Shown one piece after another: positions 36,075 through 46,745 of a stretch of DNA of 64,000 nucleotides. The stretch is from contig JBCAQO010000001.1 of NCBI GenBank assembly GCA_039111635.1, positions 3,286,001-3,350,000 of the forward strand, in the 5' to 3' direction. A program made the position numbers and the translations under genes. Within the stretch, counting starts at the first letter, position 1. The number at the start of each line of letters is the position of its first letter. The DNA comes from Heterobasidion occidentale (taxonomy: Eukaryota; Basidiomycota; Agaricomycetes; Russulales; Bondarzewiaceae). Under the pieces are notes generated by a model. It did no database searches and was not told the origin of the DNA. It worked only from the letters and a program-made list of their open reading frames with translations.

Positions 36075-37351
36075 ATGCCTAGTGTCACAGTGGATGCGGT
36101 ACGTCTATATTTTCAGAACACAATGTTGGACATAGTGAATCAAACGAGCCTGGAATCAACAGATTTTGTTTGATATGGATGGGTCAGTGATTTCTCTGGA
36201 ATAGGGATCTGGCTTTCGTACCACATCATTCAGCTATCACAAGCCCATCAATTTACGCTCGCTTGTGGACGTTTGTATACTATGAGACTCATCACAGCTC
36301 CTATGTACTGGTAGCACGCTCATCGACTCAACCCCTGGTGTCCTACGCGCCTGGGATTCCTTCGGAAAGACTTATGGGTTCGAAGGGGCTGCTGCAGCTC
36401 ACGATTCTCATGGGCGTCGACTCGCCGACACTCTAGGACAGTGGTGCAACATAGCTAATCCTGACAAGCTCGAGGTGCGTGAACAAGCCTCTCAGAATTT
36501 TGTTGGTTCAGCAGCGATCCGTGAATTACCACATATTCGAGCAGGCTGAAGTCATTCGGTTTGAAGACGAGGTGATCCAAGGTGGACCAGTGGTGTTGCC
36601 CGGGACATTGAATTTGCTTGAGCAGGTGAGCGTCGTACTTTCTTACCGCCAAGCTTCTCTTTTTGTCTTTCAGTGACTTAGACTAATATCTAGATCAACG
36701 CCGGAAGCACCTCGTCAGCAGCTGGTTGGACAATAGTCACGTCTGGTATGTGATTTATCAACTTTCTGCGACTAATAACCTTTCTTACGCACTATTCTTC
36801 CGTTGGGAAATGATCTTGGGGATGATCTCTAGCTACAAACATATACACACCCCGAGCTCTTGCGACCTGTAAGGTCCCCATCCCTCAAGTAGGATACGTG
36901 ACCTCCAATGATGTCCAAAACGGAAAGCCGCACCCTGACCCATACCTTGCGGGCGCGAAGAAATGTGGCATCGATCCCAAAAAATGTATGTATAAACACA
37001 TGTCCTCGCACTCCACTGGCGCTCTTCAGTCCCTATAGCTTCACCACATTTTTGACCACTCATTCATTGACTTTAGGCTTAGTGGTAGAGGATGCCCCCT
37101 CCGGACTCAAGTCGGGACACGCAGCCGGTGCAAAGACACTCGCAGTATGCACTTCACACACTCGCGAGCTCATTAGGGCTTCAGGCTCAAACCCAGATTT
37201 CGTTGTGAGTGATCTGACTCGGTAAGTCGCCCGTTTTGCTTTCTTCTTGGCGGAGTCCTGTCAGCGTGTATGCTGACTGGACCATCTTGACAGCGTATCG
37301 GTTACATGGAAGGATGGCAGGCTAGTGGTAGAGATAGATGAATCGTTGTGA
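36075..37351 (+). CDS. HAD-superfamily sugar-phosphate phosphatase (Dog1/Gpp1-like)
   Basis: Eight exons: 36075-36098, 36163-36182, 36315-36474, 36545-36625, 36694-36745, 36833-36985, 37077-37221 and 37294-37351, 230 residues. Motif I is FDMDGTLIDST with the two catalytic aspartates. Motif II is the Ser/Thr in TIVTSAT, motif III the lysine in NGKPHPDPY, and motif IV VVEDAPSG. The cap segment (RFEDEVIQGGPVVLPG) is that of the Gpp1/Dog1 group, which dephosphorylates glycerol-3-phosphate or 2-deoxyglucose-6-phosphate. The exact substrate cannot be read from sequence. The second intron (36183-36314, 132 nt) is long for this genome. Confidence 0.88.
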
Positions 37352-37596
37352 ATGACCCAAACGACGGCGTTTCTTAACAGTTCCTTGTCGAAAATACCTC
37401 ATGTTCAATAGACTGATTGATAGAACTGATCGCCATTGTCAGATTGAAACTGTGGATCGCGAAGCTCCAGATTTCGGAGCAACACACACGATCACTTTAG
37501 GATTGAATAAACTACAACGCGACAAAAGCACCATCGCACATTCTGATTCACGTAGCCAATGTACTTCAACCTTCATTTACGGGCTGAACCTGCTCC

Positions 37597-38599
37597 CTAT
37601 GGCTTCACAGGTTCGGCGTCCTCTAGCGGCGGGGGACCGTCATCATCCGAGTCTGATTCCTCCGCGTCTCCGATCTCGCCAGAGGAGGGACCCGCACCGC
37701 CTTGACCCATCTCCGCTAGCATCTAACAAAGAAACACATCAGTCAAAAGCCGTGCTATCGTTGAATTGCACGATACTACATACCTTTTGGATATCCATGC
37801 CGCCCATGCCACCCATGCCACCCATGCCACCCATGCCACCCATACCACCCATACCACCCATACCACCCATACCACCCATACCACCCATACCGCCCATATC
37901 CATTCCAGGGAATCCAGGCATGCCCTCAGGTTCTTCTTGAGGAGCGGCTGGTTCACCATCCTGTTCATCTTCATCGACCCAACGACTGAAGTCGGTCTTT
38001 ATGAAAACTTTTTTGGTCTTGTCCTTGGTGAGGCGAGGCCAGTACTCGGCAGATTTCTCAGCTTTGCGCAGGGTCAGGTTCAATGCGCGGGAGCTGACGC
38101 GTTTTACCGATTTCTTTTGATTCAAGATGTTTTGTTAATTATGAGAGTGGATGAAGAAGGCAAGAAAACTGACTTCCGGATCGATCTCTTTAAAAAATTC
38201 CAAATCGAAGGCATATTCTTTCTCTTGGATTCCTTTGGACGCGCTGATTTTCGCATGATCGACTATGAGCCACAAAGATGGAATATGTAGACAGTAATGG
38301 AGAATGCATACTCTCCCACGCGGGCCTTGAAGGTAATGCCTGTTGGCTTAAGGTCGAACTGGAGCGAGGACTCGATTACGTCTGGAAGGTTGATGGTGAC
38401 GAATAAGATATTCTGATCACACGCATCAAAGCATCATGTAGTGTCAAAACGCGCCGTGAGGCCAAGATAGACGGAACGCAGGAATAACAGCCTATGAGCA
38501 CGCCGCGATCAAAGTCACAGGATGACATCGACGACGTACCTTCTCCTCATCAATCTCAGAGCTCCGCTGAGCCCACAGAATTTCTGGGTGTTGTGCCAT
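37597..38599 (-). CDS. SBA1: Hsp90 co-chaperone Sba1 / p23
   Basis: Five exons: 38599-38540, 38412-38312, 38243-38174, 38113-37784 and 37722-37597, 228 residues. The CS domain is complete: HPEILWAQRSSEID, NILFVTINLPDV, KEYAFDLEFFKEI, LTLRKAEKSAEYWPRLT, and the p23 signature FIKTDFSRWVDEDEQ. p23 stabilises the ATP-bound closed state of Hsp90. The C-terminal tail carries a Gly-Gly-Met repeat of about eleven units and then ends in an acidic Ser/Asp/Glu segment. The gene is convergent with the HAD phosphatase. Intron 1 is 127 nt; the others are near 60-70 nt. Confidence 0.92.
37800..37898 (-). repeat. SBA1: Eleven tandem 9-bp units encoding Gly-Gly-Met in p23
   Basis: The plus strand repeats CCACCCATG or CCACCCATA eleven times with only end units varying. 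The half nearer 37800 uses the CATGCC form and the other half CATACC, which shows two homogenised blocks. In frame it codes a (GGM)n tract. Confidence 0.9.
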
Positions 38600-39060
38600 C
38601 GTAGAGAAAGGTAGTGGGGTTGGAAAGAGGTTGAAAAGAGGCGTACTTGGAAAGGACGAGAACAGTGGAGAATGCGCGCAGATCACGTGGGAACTGATTT
38701 CCCAGATCGCCGAGTGGCGTGGACTTGTGCGACGCTATTCCTGCTTGCCATTCGCGTTCTAGGGCTTCGACTTTCGACATCTCTATAGGGTCTTCTTCTC
38801 TGACATCAAGCTTCACCTTGCAATGTGGTACGCTTTTCTCCGCGAAAAAACGAGCATTGAGACTGACTGTCGGTCTTATGCTAGGTGTACACGCTGGTTC
38901 ATTCCTCTTCTGTTTCTGCCGTTGCCTTCGGCGCCACCAATTTTTCTGGTCCTGTTTCTGTTCTCTTTGACGCTCCATGCACGCCCATGGTAAGCGCTTT
39001 CACACCATTGGAGAGGGTTCAGAGAGCCAACAAAGTTATCTACCCAGCTTCTACTGCGTC
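38600..39060. promoter_or_regulatory. Divergent region, SBA1 / unknown gene, possibly with upstream exons
   Basis: The region holds the SBA1 promoter. On the plus strand a possible exon at about 38880-38989 ends in a perfect donor (GTAAGC at 38990) and reads SVLFDAPCTPM in the frame of the next gene. I could not connect it to an ATG. Confidence 0.4.
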
Positions 39061-39735
39061 ATGCTTCTGACCGCACTTTTCCTCTCGTCATGCTATTGGC
39101 AGCCTGTACCGATAAATGCTTCCCTTGCATATCCTTGGTCCGATAACACAACGACGTTCTCAGATGCGCTATCTGCGTTATCCATACCCCCAAATGGTCG
39201 ACCGACAGTGGTACGACTTCTGGACCGATGCTGGTGCGACTTGTCGTCATCTAAGCTGTTTGAACCCTTCGATATTGCGGGGTGGGAACGTGCCAGCGTG
39301 GAACAGGTAAAAGGGGACATGGAGCGGGACGAACGAGAGGCCCGCCGACTATCCATGGGTGACGAGAAGGTGAGGGATGCGACAGAGAGTGAAGGCGCCA
39401 TGGATGGAGAGGAATTAGCCGCCGCAGGATCTCAGAGTCCAAAAGTGGGGACAAGTTCCCCATCAGCAGATCGCTCTCAGGAGGAGCAAGTGGTAAAGCG
39501 GAAAGGCATCACATCCATCCTTCGTTCTTTATCATTGCCTCGGCACGCGGTCGACTTGGGTCACAAGCTATCCAAGCCAGTCTCACAGCCGCAGGAGAGC
39601 GCCCCTATTTTCGAGACTACGCCGATACCATCACCACTAACCGAAAAGCGTCCACTGTTGCGACGAGAGTATGACCTTCGACCGTATGGGCTTGCCATGA
39701 TCATTGATTTCGGGTGGTCAAGGCAGGGCGCATAG
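39061..39735 (+). CDS. Hypothetical protein, possible signal-anchored, start uncertain
   Basis: The frame is open for 224 residues from the ATG at 39061. That start gives a hydrophobic leader (MLLTALFLSSCYW). Alternatively the segment before 39103 is an intron (38990-39102) and the gene begins further upstream. The conserved-looking core is PTVVRLLDRCWCDLSSSKLF, then an acidic/basic low-complexity region and a C-terminal YDLRPYGLAMIIDFGWS. I do not recognise the family and give no function. Confidence 0.5.
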   Translation: MLLTALFLSSCYWQPVPINASLAYPWSDNTTTFSDALSALSIPPNGRPTVVRLLDRCWCDLSSSKLFEPFDIAGWERASVEQVKGDMERDEREARRLSMGDEKVRDATESEGAMDGEELAAAGSQSPKVGTSSPSADRSQEEQVVKRKGITSILRSLSLPRHAVDLGHKLSKPVSQPQESAPIFETTPIPSPLTEKRPLLRREYDLRPYGLAMIIDFGWSRQGA

Positions 39736-39985
39736 TCGACGCCTTGGATGGACGCTGGAAAGTAGATAGCGCTACCCCTACATTACACTGTATTTTTATG
39801 CCCTCCGTATGATATTCGGCGCCGTCTTCGAGTTGCCCTGCCAATAGTTTCCGTAGTCACGTGTTAAGTGGGAACTTTGCGGACCGCGTCCGACACGTCC
39901 GACGCGTAGTAGTTTCGCTGGTCACCACTATTCAGCAGTTCGACCACTCATTGTATCCTGTTCTTCTCGTCTGCCACCAGTCTCC

Positions 39986-42653
39986 ATGGCCGCATCTTCA
40001 TCCGGTCATCCAGACGAGAAGAAGTGGAACAAGCAAGCACCAGATCCTCTCGTGACAGCCAGTTCGAGCAATGCAAGTAGCAGCCGTTTGGACATTGTCT
40101 CCAGGACATTACTTGCTCCGTTTCAGCACCGTAAACGCGACTCGAGTAAAATTCTCTCTGACTGTGAGTCTAATGTGCTTTGCTTCCAACGAAGCCACTG
40201 AATGCAGTATCCTCGAGCCTAGTGGCGCCAGCCATCATGACCCCCAGGATGATCGCACGGACAGTCTCAAGTAGACCGAGAGAAATAGCTGCAGTACCCT
40301 CACGCTCACGTATTGACTTTGCGACGCTCGGCAGGGCTCCTCTGCGGCTGGGACTAGGAACGCGGCGAATAACTTCGCGAGACCTTGAGATCGTCGAAGC
40401 CGCAGGCGAACTACTCTCTGTGGAAATTCCGGAATCGCCGTCACCGAGGTCGGAAGAATTCGGCGGAGCACCAAGCTTGCTGCGCGGGTTTGAGGCAACA
40501 ATTCCCAGCGCGGACAGTGGGCGGGCAAGGAGAAGAATGACAAGAAGTGTAGAGGCGCCGCGGATGGGACTGAAGAAATTGGGAATGGGGGCGCGGGGGT
40601 TGATGTTGGATGAAGAGAGCGAGGAAGACGTTGTGGTGGTCGGACAGGGTGACCGAGGAAGAGGAAAGAAGGGGCGGAAGAAGCGAGGCAGGGAGAGTTT
40701 GAGCGCGAACAAAGTGTTCGGCAAGGATGAGTTGGAGAGACAGACACATGAAATCTTAAAGGATAAAGAAAATTTACATGTCCGCAGAGTGCGTATGCAT
40801 GTTCTATCCCTCTCATATCACACTCTTATAACTCGTTCAATTGGAAACAGAGTCTTGTTACAAACGAGATCACGGAAATTACTAACAAAATCGATGCGTT
40901 GGATGCCATTCGTGCGAAATTGGAAGATGACCTTCTAAAACTTCACGAGGATGAGCTAGAGCTAGACGATGAACGTGCGTGGCTTTCATTTAACGGTCAA
41001 AAACTACCTTGCGATCGACATGCTGTCGCGTAGTTGAAATGGTCAAGGAACGTATAGAGGCAGAATCTGCTAGTCACCAAAGAGGAACCTCGCAGCCACC
41101 ACATATTCAAAGTTCGCGGAGACGCAAAGGCATGTAGCATGCACTATCGTCTAGCACAATTTTGCTGACTGGGAGGCGCGTTATAGGTCCAGTCTTCTTA
41201 CCATCCGAACACGATGAACTTCCACCCGGGGTCGCGTTCATGGTCAGTGACGTCATACATGTTTCAACACTGTCTCTAATTATGCGTTCGGCCTGGTTCC
41301 AAGACTCTCGAATGTGGTAACGCACCCGTATGTGCTCTCGATTTCTCAGAACCATACGGCACACTGGTCTCCGCAACTCAGGATGACACTCAACCGCGAG
41401 TTTGGGACCTTCTCACGGGCGAAGAATTGGGCCGCCTAAGAGGGCATACTGGCCCAGTCAAGTGTGTACAGGTCGAAGAGCACATATGTCTTACTGGGAG
41501 CGAAGACGGAAATATCAGGGTGTGGGATCTGAGACGAGTGGATGAAGATGACTGGGAAGGCGGGATGGTACATTTGAGTGATGTAGTAGAGGAGGCGGAG
41601 GAGGAAAATGCAGAGGGAGACGTGGTAGTGGAGAAGCCGAATGGGATCAGGGACAGCGAGCATGGGTCGGAGCATGAGCGGCAAGGTGCTTCTATGCGGG
41701 TGTTGGAGGGGCATAGTAAAGCGGTGACGACACTGTATTTCGAGGATGATACACTGGCAAGCAGTCTTCGGTCCTCAAATCTATCACTTTTTCTTAACTT
41801 TTTCGCCTTACAGGTCACCGGTGCCTCGGATAAGACACTTCGACAATGGGACCTTACCACAGGACAATGCGTGATGACCATGGACATTCTGTGGGCCATT
41901 TCACATCCCGCCACTGCCCACGGTGGACAATTGCCTAACAGCATCTTCCCTGGTGCCGCGGCTGCTGCGGGGACGTTCGCAGTGCCTACGCCTCCTTATA
42001 GCGATGGCAGTTGGGAACTGTATCAGGACTTTGTGGGAGCGGTACAGTTCTGGGGTTATGCACTTGTAAGTGGGAGTGGAGATGGTGCTGTCAGGATGTG
42101 GGACAGTGCGTACGATCTTCTCCTCCCACGTATACGCTAAGAAAAAATTCTTCGGCTGTAGTGCGTACCGGACAGGCACATCGAACACTCTTAGGACATA
42201 CAGGCCCAGTCACCTCCTTACAGTTCGACGAGATGCATGTTGTCAGCGGAAGCTTGGACAAGTCCATCAGGGTATGTAACATTCCTGATCGAAGGTGCCA
42301 GCTGACTTCGAAACATATTATCTGCCCTGTAATGTAGATATGGGACCTGCGCACTGGTGGCATATTCGAGACGATCAAGTTCGATCATGCGGTCACTGCG
42401 CTTCAGTTCGACAGTCGAAAGATTGTCGCCGCCGCTGGCGAGAACGGTGTTAAGGTGTGTCTCCACAGGGCGTCTAAATAGTCCCGTTGCTAATCTTCAA
42501 ATTTGACATCGTCAGATGTACAACCGGACGTCAATGCAGCATTCCACGCTACTCACGAATGGACACACTCGGCCCATTGAGCGGTTGCGGTACATAGACC
42601 GTTATCTCGTGTCAGGAGGCCGGGACTCGATGGTGAAAATCTGGGCTTTGTGA
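39986..42653 (+). CDS. MDV1: Mitochondrial fission adaptor Mdv1/Caf4-like, coiled coil plus WD40
   Basis: Ten exons: 39986-40163, 40208-40788, 40851-40974, 41034-41129, 41187-41242, 41304-41756, 41814-42105, 42162-42271, 42338-42454 and 42516-42653, 714 residues. A basic N-terminal region is followed by a coiled coil (about residues 250-310, [19 protein letters not shown]). Seven WD repeats come next ([32 protein letters not shown] and others), ending [12 protein letters not shown]. This order is that of Mdv1, which bridges Fis1 on the mitochondrial outer membrane and the dynamin Dnm1. Two introns are GC-AG: 41130-41186 (GCATGT) and 41757-41813 (GCAAGC). The second is 57 nt with no stop, so its retention would insert 19 residues into a WD repeat. 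An acidic loop sits between WD repeats 1 and 2. Confidence 0.87.
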
Positions 42654-43039
42654 TGGATTTTGTTATTCAGAACTCCACGTGAAAGCACAGTACGCTACTT
42701 TGGCTCGAATTTATCTCGCTTCAAATGACAATCATCAAGGACTGATTCGATGCAGAACATTCCGCGACGCACAACCTCCGTGTACCATACATCTACGCAT
42801 AAAGGTTCCGATAGCTTATTACTACACAGCCGGACACTGTTCTGAGAAAATTCTTGAAACCCCACGGTTTAGAAATGTTTTATTCTGTCCTTGATGAATT
42901 TCTACTTTGAGTTAAATAGAAAATTGCCAATTCTAGGAATATTCTATTTCATGAACTAGAAGACTTTCAGTTCTAAATATTTCTTAATTTTTGGATTCGG
43001 ACCATGCTACCCGAAAATATTCATCAACCAATCCTATGC
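42654..43039. other. AT-rich gene-free flank
   Basis: The base composition falls to strongly AT-rich right after MDV1, with scattered short related words (for example TTCTAGGAATATTC-like). No coding signal. It looks like old decayed sequence. Confidence 0.4.
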
Positions 43040-43880
43040 ATTTCATTTGTCTATGTACAATGGTATGATATTGCCCTCAGCCTCTCGTTTGCATCGTGGC
43101 CGTATGCTACCGTCAACGAAGTACATGCTGCACAAGAACCATAATAACATCCCTCCCAGCGACAACATACATCTTGATGCGGTGCCGGTCTGTGCAGGTG
43201 AATGCCATGGGTTGTTGATCGTCGCCCATAGTAACCTCGTGTATGAGCAGTGCTGCGCCATCCCCTGCTTCAACGAGACTTGGGCACGACATTGTTCTCC
43301 CGATTATCTACACCGTGGCCATAATCAATCAAAGGAAGCAGAGAGCGCAAGCAAAGAAGCCAGCGCACACTACCCTCAGTCCCTCCTGTTGACGTCCGGC
43401 TCAAACAGCCTCGAGGACGACAGCGGGCTCGAGAGCCCGGGCTCGGCGTGTTTGTGCGCACATTGTTGCCGCGCTATTGTCGCCCTCGGCGATGCGCACG
43501 GGCTTCGACGCTGACACCCTCCGTGAGCACTGCGACCCCCGCAACGGGCGCACCTGCGCGCGCGACGGTGACAGCAACACCGAGTTAGTGACGCACCCGT
43601 TGATTGTGATCCTGACGGACCCGCAGACTAGCAGGGGCCTGAATTTGGGCACAACAGCCATCCCTATCTCTATCTCCGTCCCCGCGCCTGCCATGACGCA
43701 TCATGCTCTGTATAATGCTCGAGATGATGTTCAGACCAGCATTGGAGGTCGGAGAAGGCATGAGCCTCGAAATTTTATGTGACTTACCAGGCAGTTCCGA
43801 GGTCCACTGCGAGACTTCGAGTGAGACTTCAAGTTTTGCTGATGAATTTTGATGTGTCCTTGAAGTCAAGTCAACAAGAC
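43040..43880. other. GC-rich coding-like island, unassigned
   Basis: Between AT-rich flanks this block is GC-rich and open for about 100 codons on both strands. The plus frame 43495-43782 has C-ending codons typical of expressed basidiomycete genes (FDADTLREHCDPRNG). A minus frame 43694-43401 is also open, and a good minus-strand donor (GTAAGTCAC) lies at about 43789. No family is recognised and no complete gene can be built. It may be a gene remnant. Confidence 0.3.
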
Positions 43881-44340
43881 AGGGAGAGGGAAAAGGAGAC
43901 GCTATCAGTCACCTATCAACCCAAGGGTCACTGGTACTCACAAAGATCCGCTGTTTAAGAGTCTTCAATAGAAGGAGAGGAAAACAGAGGGGGAGATGAT
44001 GATGAGGATACGATGAGATGGACTGAGTCCGAAGCAGGGATGGCCAAGAGGAGTTAGGAGATGGAAAAAAAGCGACAAGTCGGAGTCACGGATTCTTGAC
44101 ATCGCACCAAACACACACCAACACAATCATAGAAAATCTTTATTTTCTCGGCACGGAGCATGCTCCTGACAGGTCTTTTAAGATATTTCCAAGGAATATC
44201 GATAAATTCTGAGAGATTGAGCTTTTTAATATTTTCTAAGGATTTCCGGGCAATCTTTTGATGTGAGACATTTATGAATTTCCCTAAATCGACCTTCTAA
44301 GAACGATCAAAACTCACGGTTTGCCGTGTAGACAATGAGC
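43881..44340. other. Purine-rich then AT-rich sequence, no gene
   Basis: A GGAGA/GATGA-rich stretch (about 43970-44080) gives way to AT-rich sequence with TTTAAGATATTTCC-like words. Nothing assignable. Confidence 0.4.
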
Positions 44341-44589
44341 GAATATTAGCTGGAATGGTTAGACTGTCCAGTTTCTGAGCCTGGTGGTCGCCAAGTCGAT
44401 TCATTATTCTCCGTCACAGGTTCTTCAGGAAGGCAATCGCAGCTTTTACATGCAGATATTGAACCTGACTAGACACGGGGACTCTCATATACTATCATTG
44501 CACCGGAGTTGCAAATGGTATGAGAGGTTCAAAATCGAGCTCCTCGCAGCAACTTTTGACGGCACCTCTTGAAAAATTCATAGTTTTTT
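44341..44589 (+). mobile_element. Candidate tRNA-headed SINE relic (tRNA-Gln(CUG)-like head)
   Basis: The head at 44341-44409 has a box A-like TAGCTGGAATGGTTA and box B-like AAGTCGATTCA. An anticodon arm has four paired bases and the loop TTCTGAG (U33, anticodon CUG, purine 37). Acceptor halves GAATATT and ATTATTC match at six of seven positions. The T-stem does not pair, so it is not a working tRNA. A T6 run at 44584-44589, a polymerase III stop, ends a unit of about 250 bases. Confidence 0.25.
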
Positions 44590-45929
44590 ATTTAAACACT
44601 CTTCAAGTATAGAGTTTTGCGAGAACAGAAATTGAGTGCAGCAGTGAGGAGACAATGAATAATGGTTTTTAGGGCAGAGATATCTGAGAGATGCTCAAGA
44701 TCTCTCAGATCCTTGAGCTCAATTACAAAACTAAAAAACGACAATATGGAGAGGTGTTACTAAAATCATTCAGGTTATTTTTATGACTTTGAGGGCTCCA
44801 CTGCTTTTCACCAAATGTCTTTCGACAGGCAGTGCCCGATGGCAGGCAGAGTGACAGGGAGTCTCGGGCCGTGTGATGCTTGGTCATTTTTTGAATCTCC
44901 GCATGGTGGGTCGTTCCGCAGTGCGCCCCGTCGGAGTTCGAGTTTAAACGTGACGACGTGTGACCCGATCGTCGGCAAGATTTGCAACTCCCAAGCTTTG
45001 CTCGTTTTCAGACACCCCGTCTCAATCATATCACAATAATTCTTTGAGTCTGCTTGAAAAATATGAAAAATGACAGGAACACATTCCAAAAAGCTTCCGC
45101 AGGTATTATAAAAATTTGGAGCGAGAGAGAGCCCAATTGAAGATGCTACAAAGAATCTTGTTTTTTTTTGCAACTCCGGTGCAACGATAGTAACCGTAAA
45201 GGTGTGGGTCCGGAGGCCGGAGGACTCACAAAAATACCGATGCCGCGGCACCATTCCCGACACATGCAAGAACCGACCCTGTTTCTTCCGCCATGCTACT
45301 ATGCATTGTATGGGGTGCCTCAGGGTACTCTCAGGGTACGCATCGGGCTGGATCAGCTAGTGATATTTGGCTTTTTTTTCAGACATCCATGTCATCCGTT
45401 GCCACATGCTAGTTCCTGGAAAAAGACATAGAAATGCACGTCCGTATAAATTTTAGAGACAACAGAACAACGAACTTCTGATCGGTACTGTCGCAGAGAC
45501 TTTTTCAACGAGAATTGTCCCACCAGACAGAACTCCGACAGACCAGGACACCAGGACAGACACTAACTCAGTAGAGATCTCGATTATACGTGCTACCTAT
45601 GCAACGGCAGCCGATGGTACCGGCCGCGGCATCATCGGCCATTGACTCCGCGAACACGATCTTGATATCGCTTGCGATCGCACATCGTTCGTGAGCCTCT
45701 TTCCTCTCTTGAACCAACCCGCAACACCAGAACACCATCCATAATTCGACGGAAGGAACGGACTACCTAATACTCCGACTAAAATTTCTTTTTGCGGTGT
45801 AAGCAGTGTGTAAGCGTTCTCTGCTCTGTTCGCATTTGCCAAATCACCCCTGTGCGCTGCGTGAAAAATCGGGGATGCGGATCAGACCTTACAGAAATAG
45901 GCTGGCTTACACAGTTCTTTATTTACCAT
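44590..45929. other. Gene-free, compositionally mixed sequence
   Basis: AT-rich tracts alternate with GC-richer pieces (44810-45000; 45600-45780). Short open frames have no homologue I know. A TATA-like CGTATAAATTTT at about 45445 has no gene behind it. Confidence 0.4.
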
Positions 45930-46745
45930 TTAGATTGCCCTGCGCGCTGTTGATAAGTAGTACAGATATCCTTGCGGACTGACGTTCACATCACTTTGTC
46001 CCCAAATTCTTACCGCCCACATGCCCCGATGTTTCAGACGCAATGCCCTCATCTTGCGGCTGTTTGACTTCACTTGTCTCCGCATATGAAAATTGCTCAT
46101 CGCCTGGTCCCATCCCCGCAGGTCTCCTTGGCCAGCGCAGCGCCCAAAAAGTGCCCAACAGCTTTTTCCGGTAGGTACGATGAAGCCCAACAATCGTAGA
46201 GGCGCCAACCGAGCAGCGCGGGATGTCGATCGTAAGTCCGGCATCGATTATTTGAACACCTGGAAGGATGGCTAATCGATGTGACGTGAACGTCGATGAA
46301 GGGAAGCGCGTCAGGGCTGTCTGTATGTCCAAGAGGCTAACCCTAGGCAACACCGGATGGACGCACGAATGCATGGGGATATCATGTCGGAGAGAAACCT
46401 GACGGAGTCTATTGTCGATCCATCATCACGATCCTCAAGCTCGTCGCCAAACAGCATGCTCTTCTGTTTATTACCTGCTGTGCCCTGCCGTGCTCGCATC
46501 TTCGTCTTGACGCCGATCAAGACCACGCGGGTTTCGCGTGCAGGCGCTGCACCTGCAGAAGTCTAATTGATATTCTGTCTTCTAGGACCTCGTTGACATA
46601 TATCCACCTGTCGGACACCTCCTGGCGCTTCTTTCTTGCGTCGCAGCCCCAGAGCTTGAGCTTGAAGCTTGAACTTGAGTCCGCAGACCTCGGAATGTCC
46701 ATCTGTTGGGCAACCTTTCCTCCGGGTTTGGGTGGCCGTAAGCAT
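45930..46745 (-). other. Coding-like minus-strand stretch, unassigned
   Basis: Three minus-strand open segments follow one another: about 46702-46517 (LKLWGCDARKKRQEVSDRW), 46526-46311 (KSMLFGDELEDRDDG) and 46374-45991 (CSVGASTIVGLHRTYRKK). A CAG acceptor occurs near the last segment. They could be exons of a fast-evolving gene or a decayed copy. I could not join them by phase and name no function. Confidence 0.25.

Noticed and set aside
37766..37940. Plus-strand frames rich in Pro-Met-Pro or His-Ala-Thr repeats
   Set aside because: They are antisense readings of the Gly-Gly-Met repeat in p23.
38556..38978. Minus-strand open frame of 140 codons overlapping the SBA1 start
   Set aside because: It overlaps SBA1 exon 1 in another frame, is low-complexity Arg/Gln-rich at its start and matches no family.
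44341..44409. Functional tRNA-Gln(CUG)
   Set aside because: The T-stem does not pair and the D-stem is poor; only a relic or SINE head is supported.
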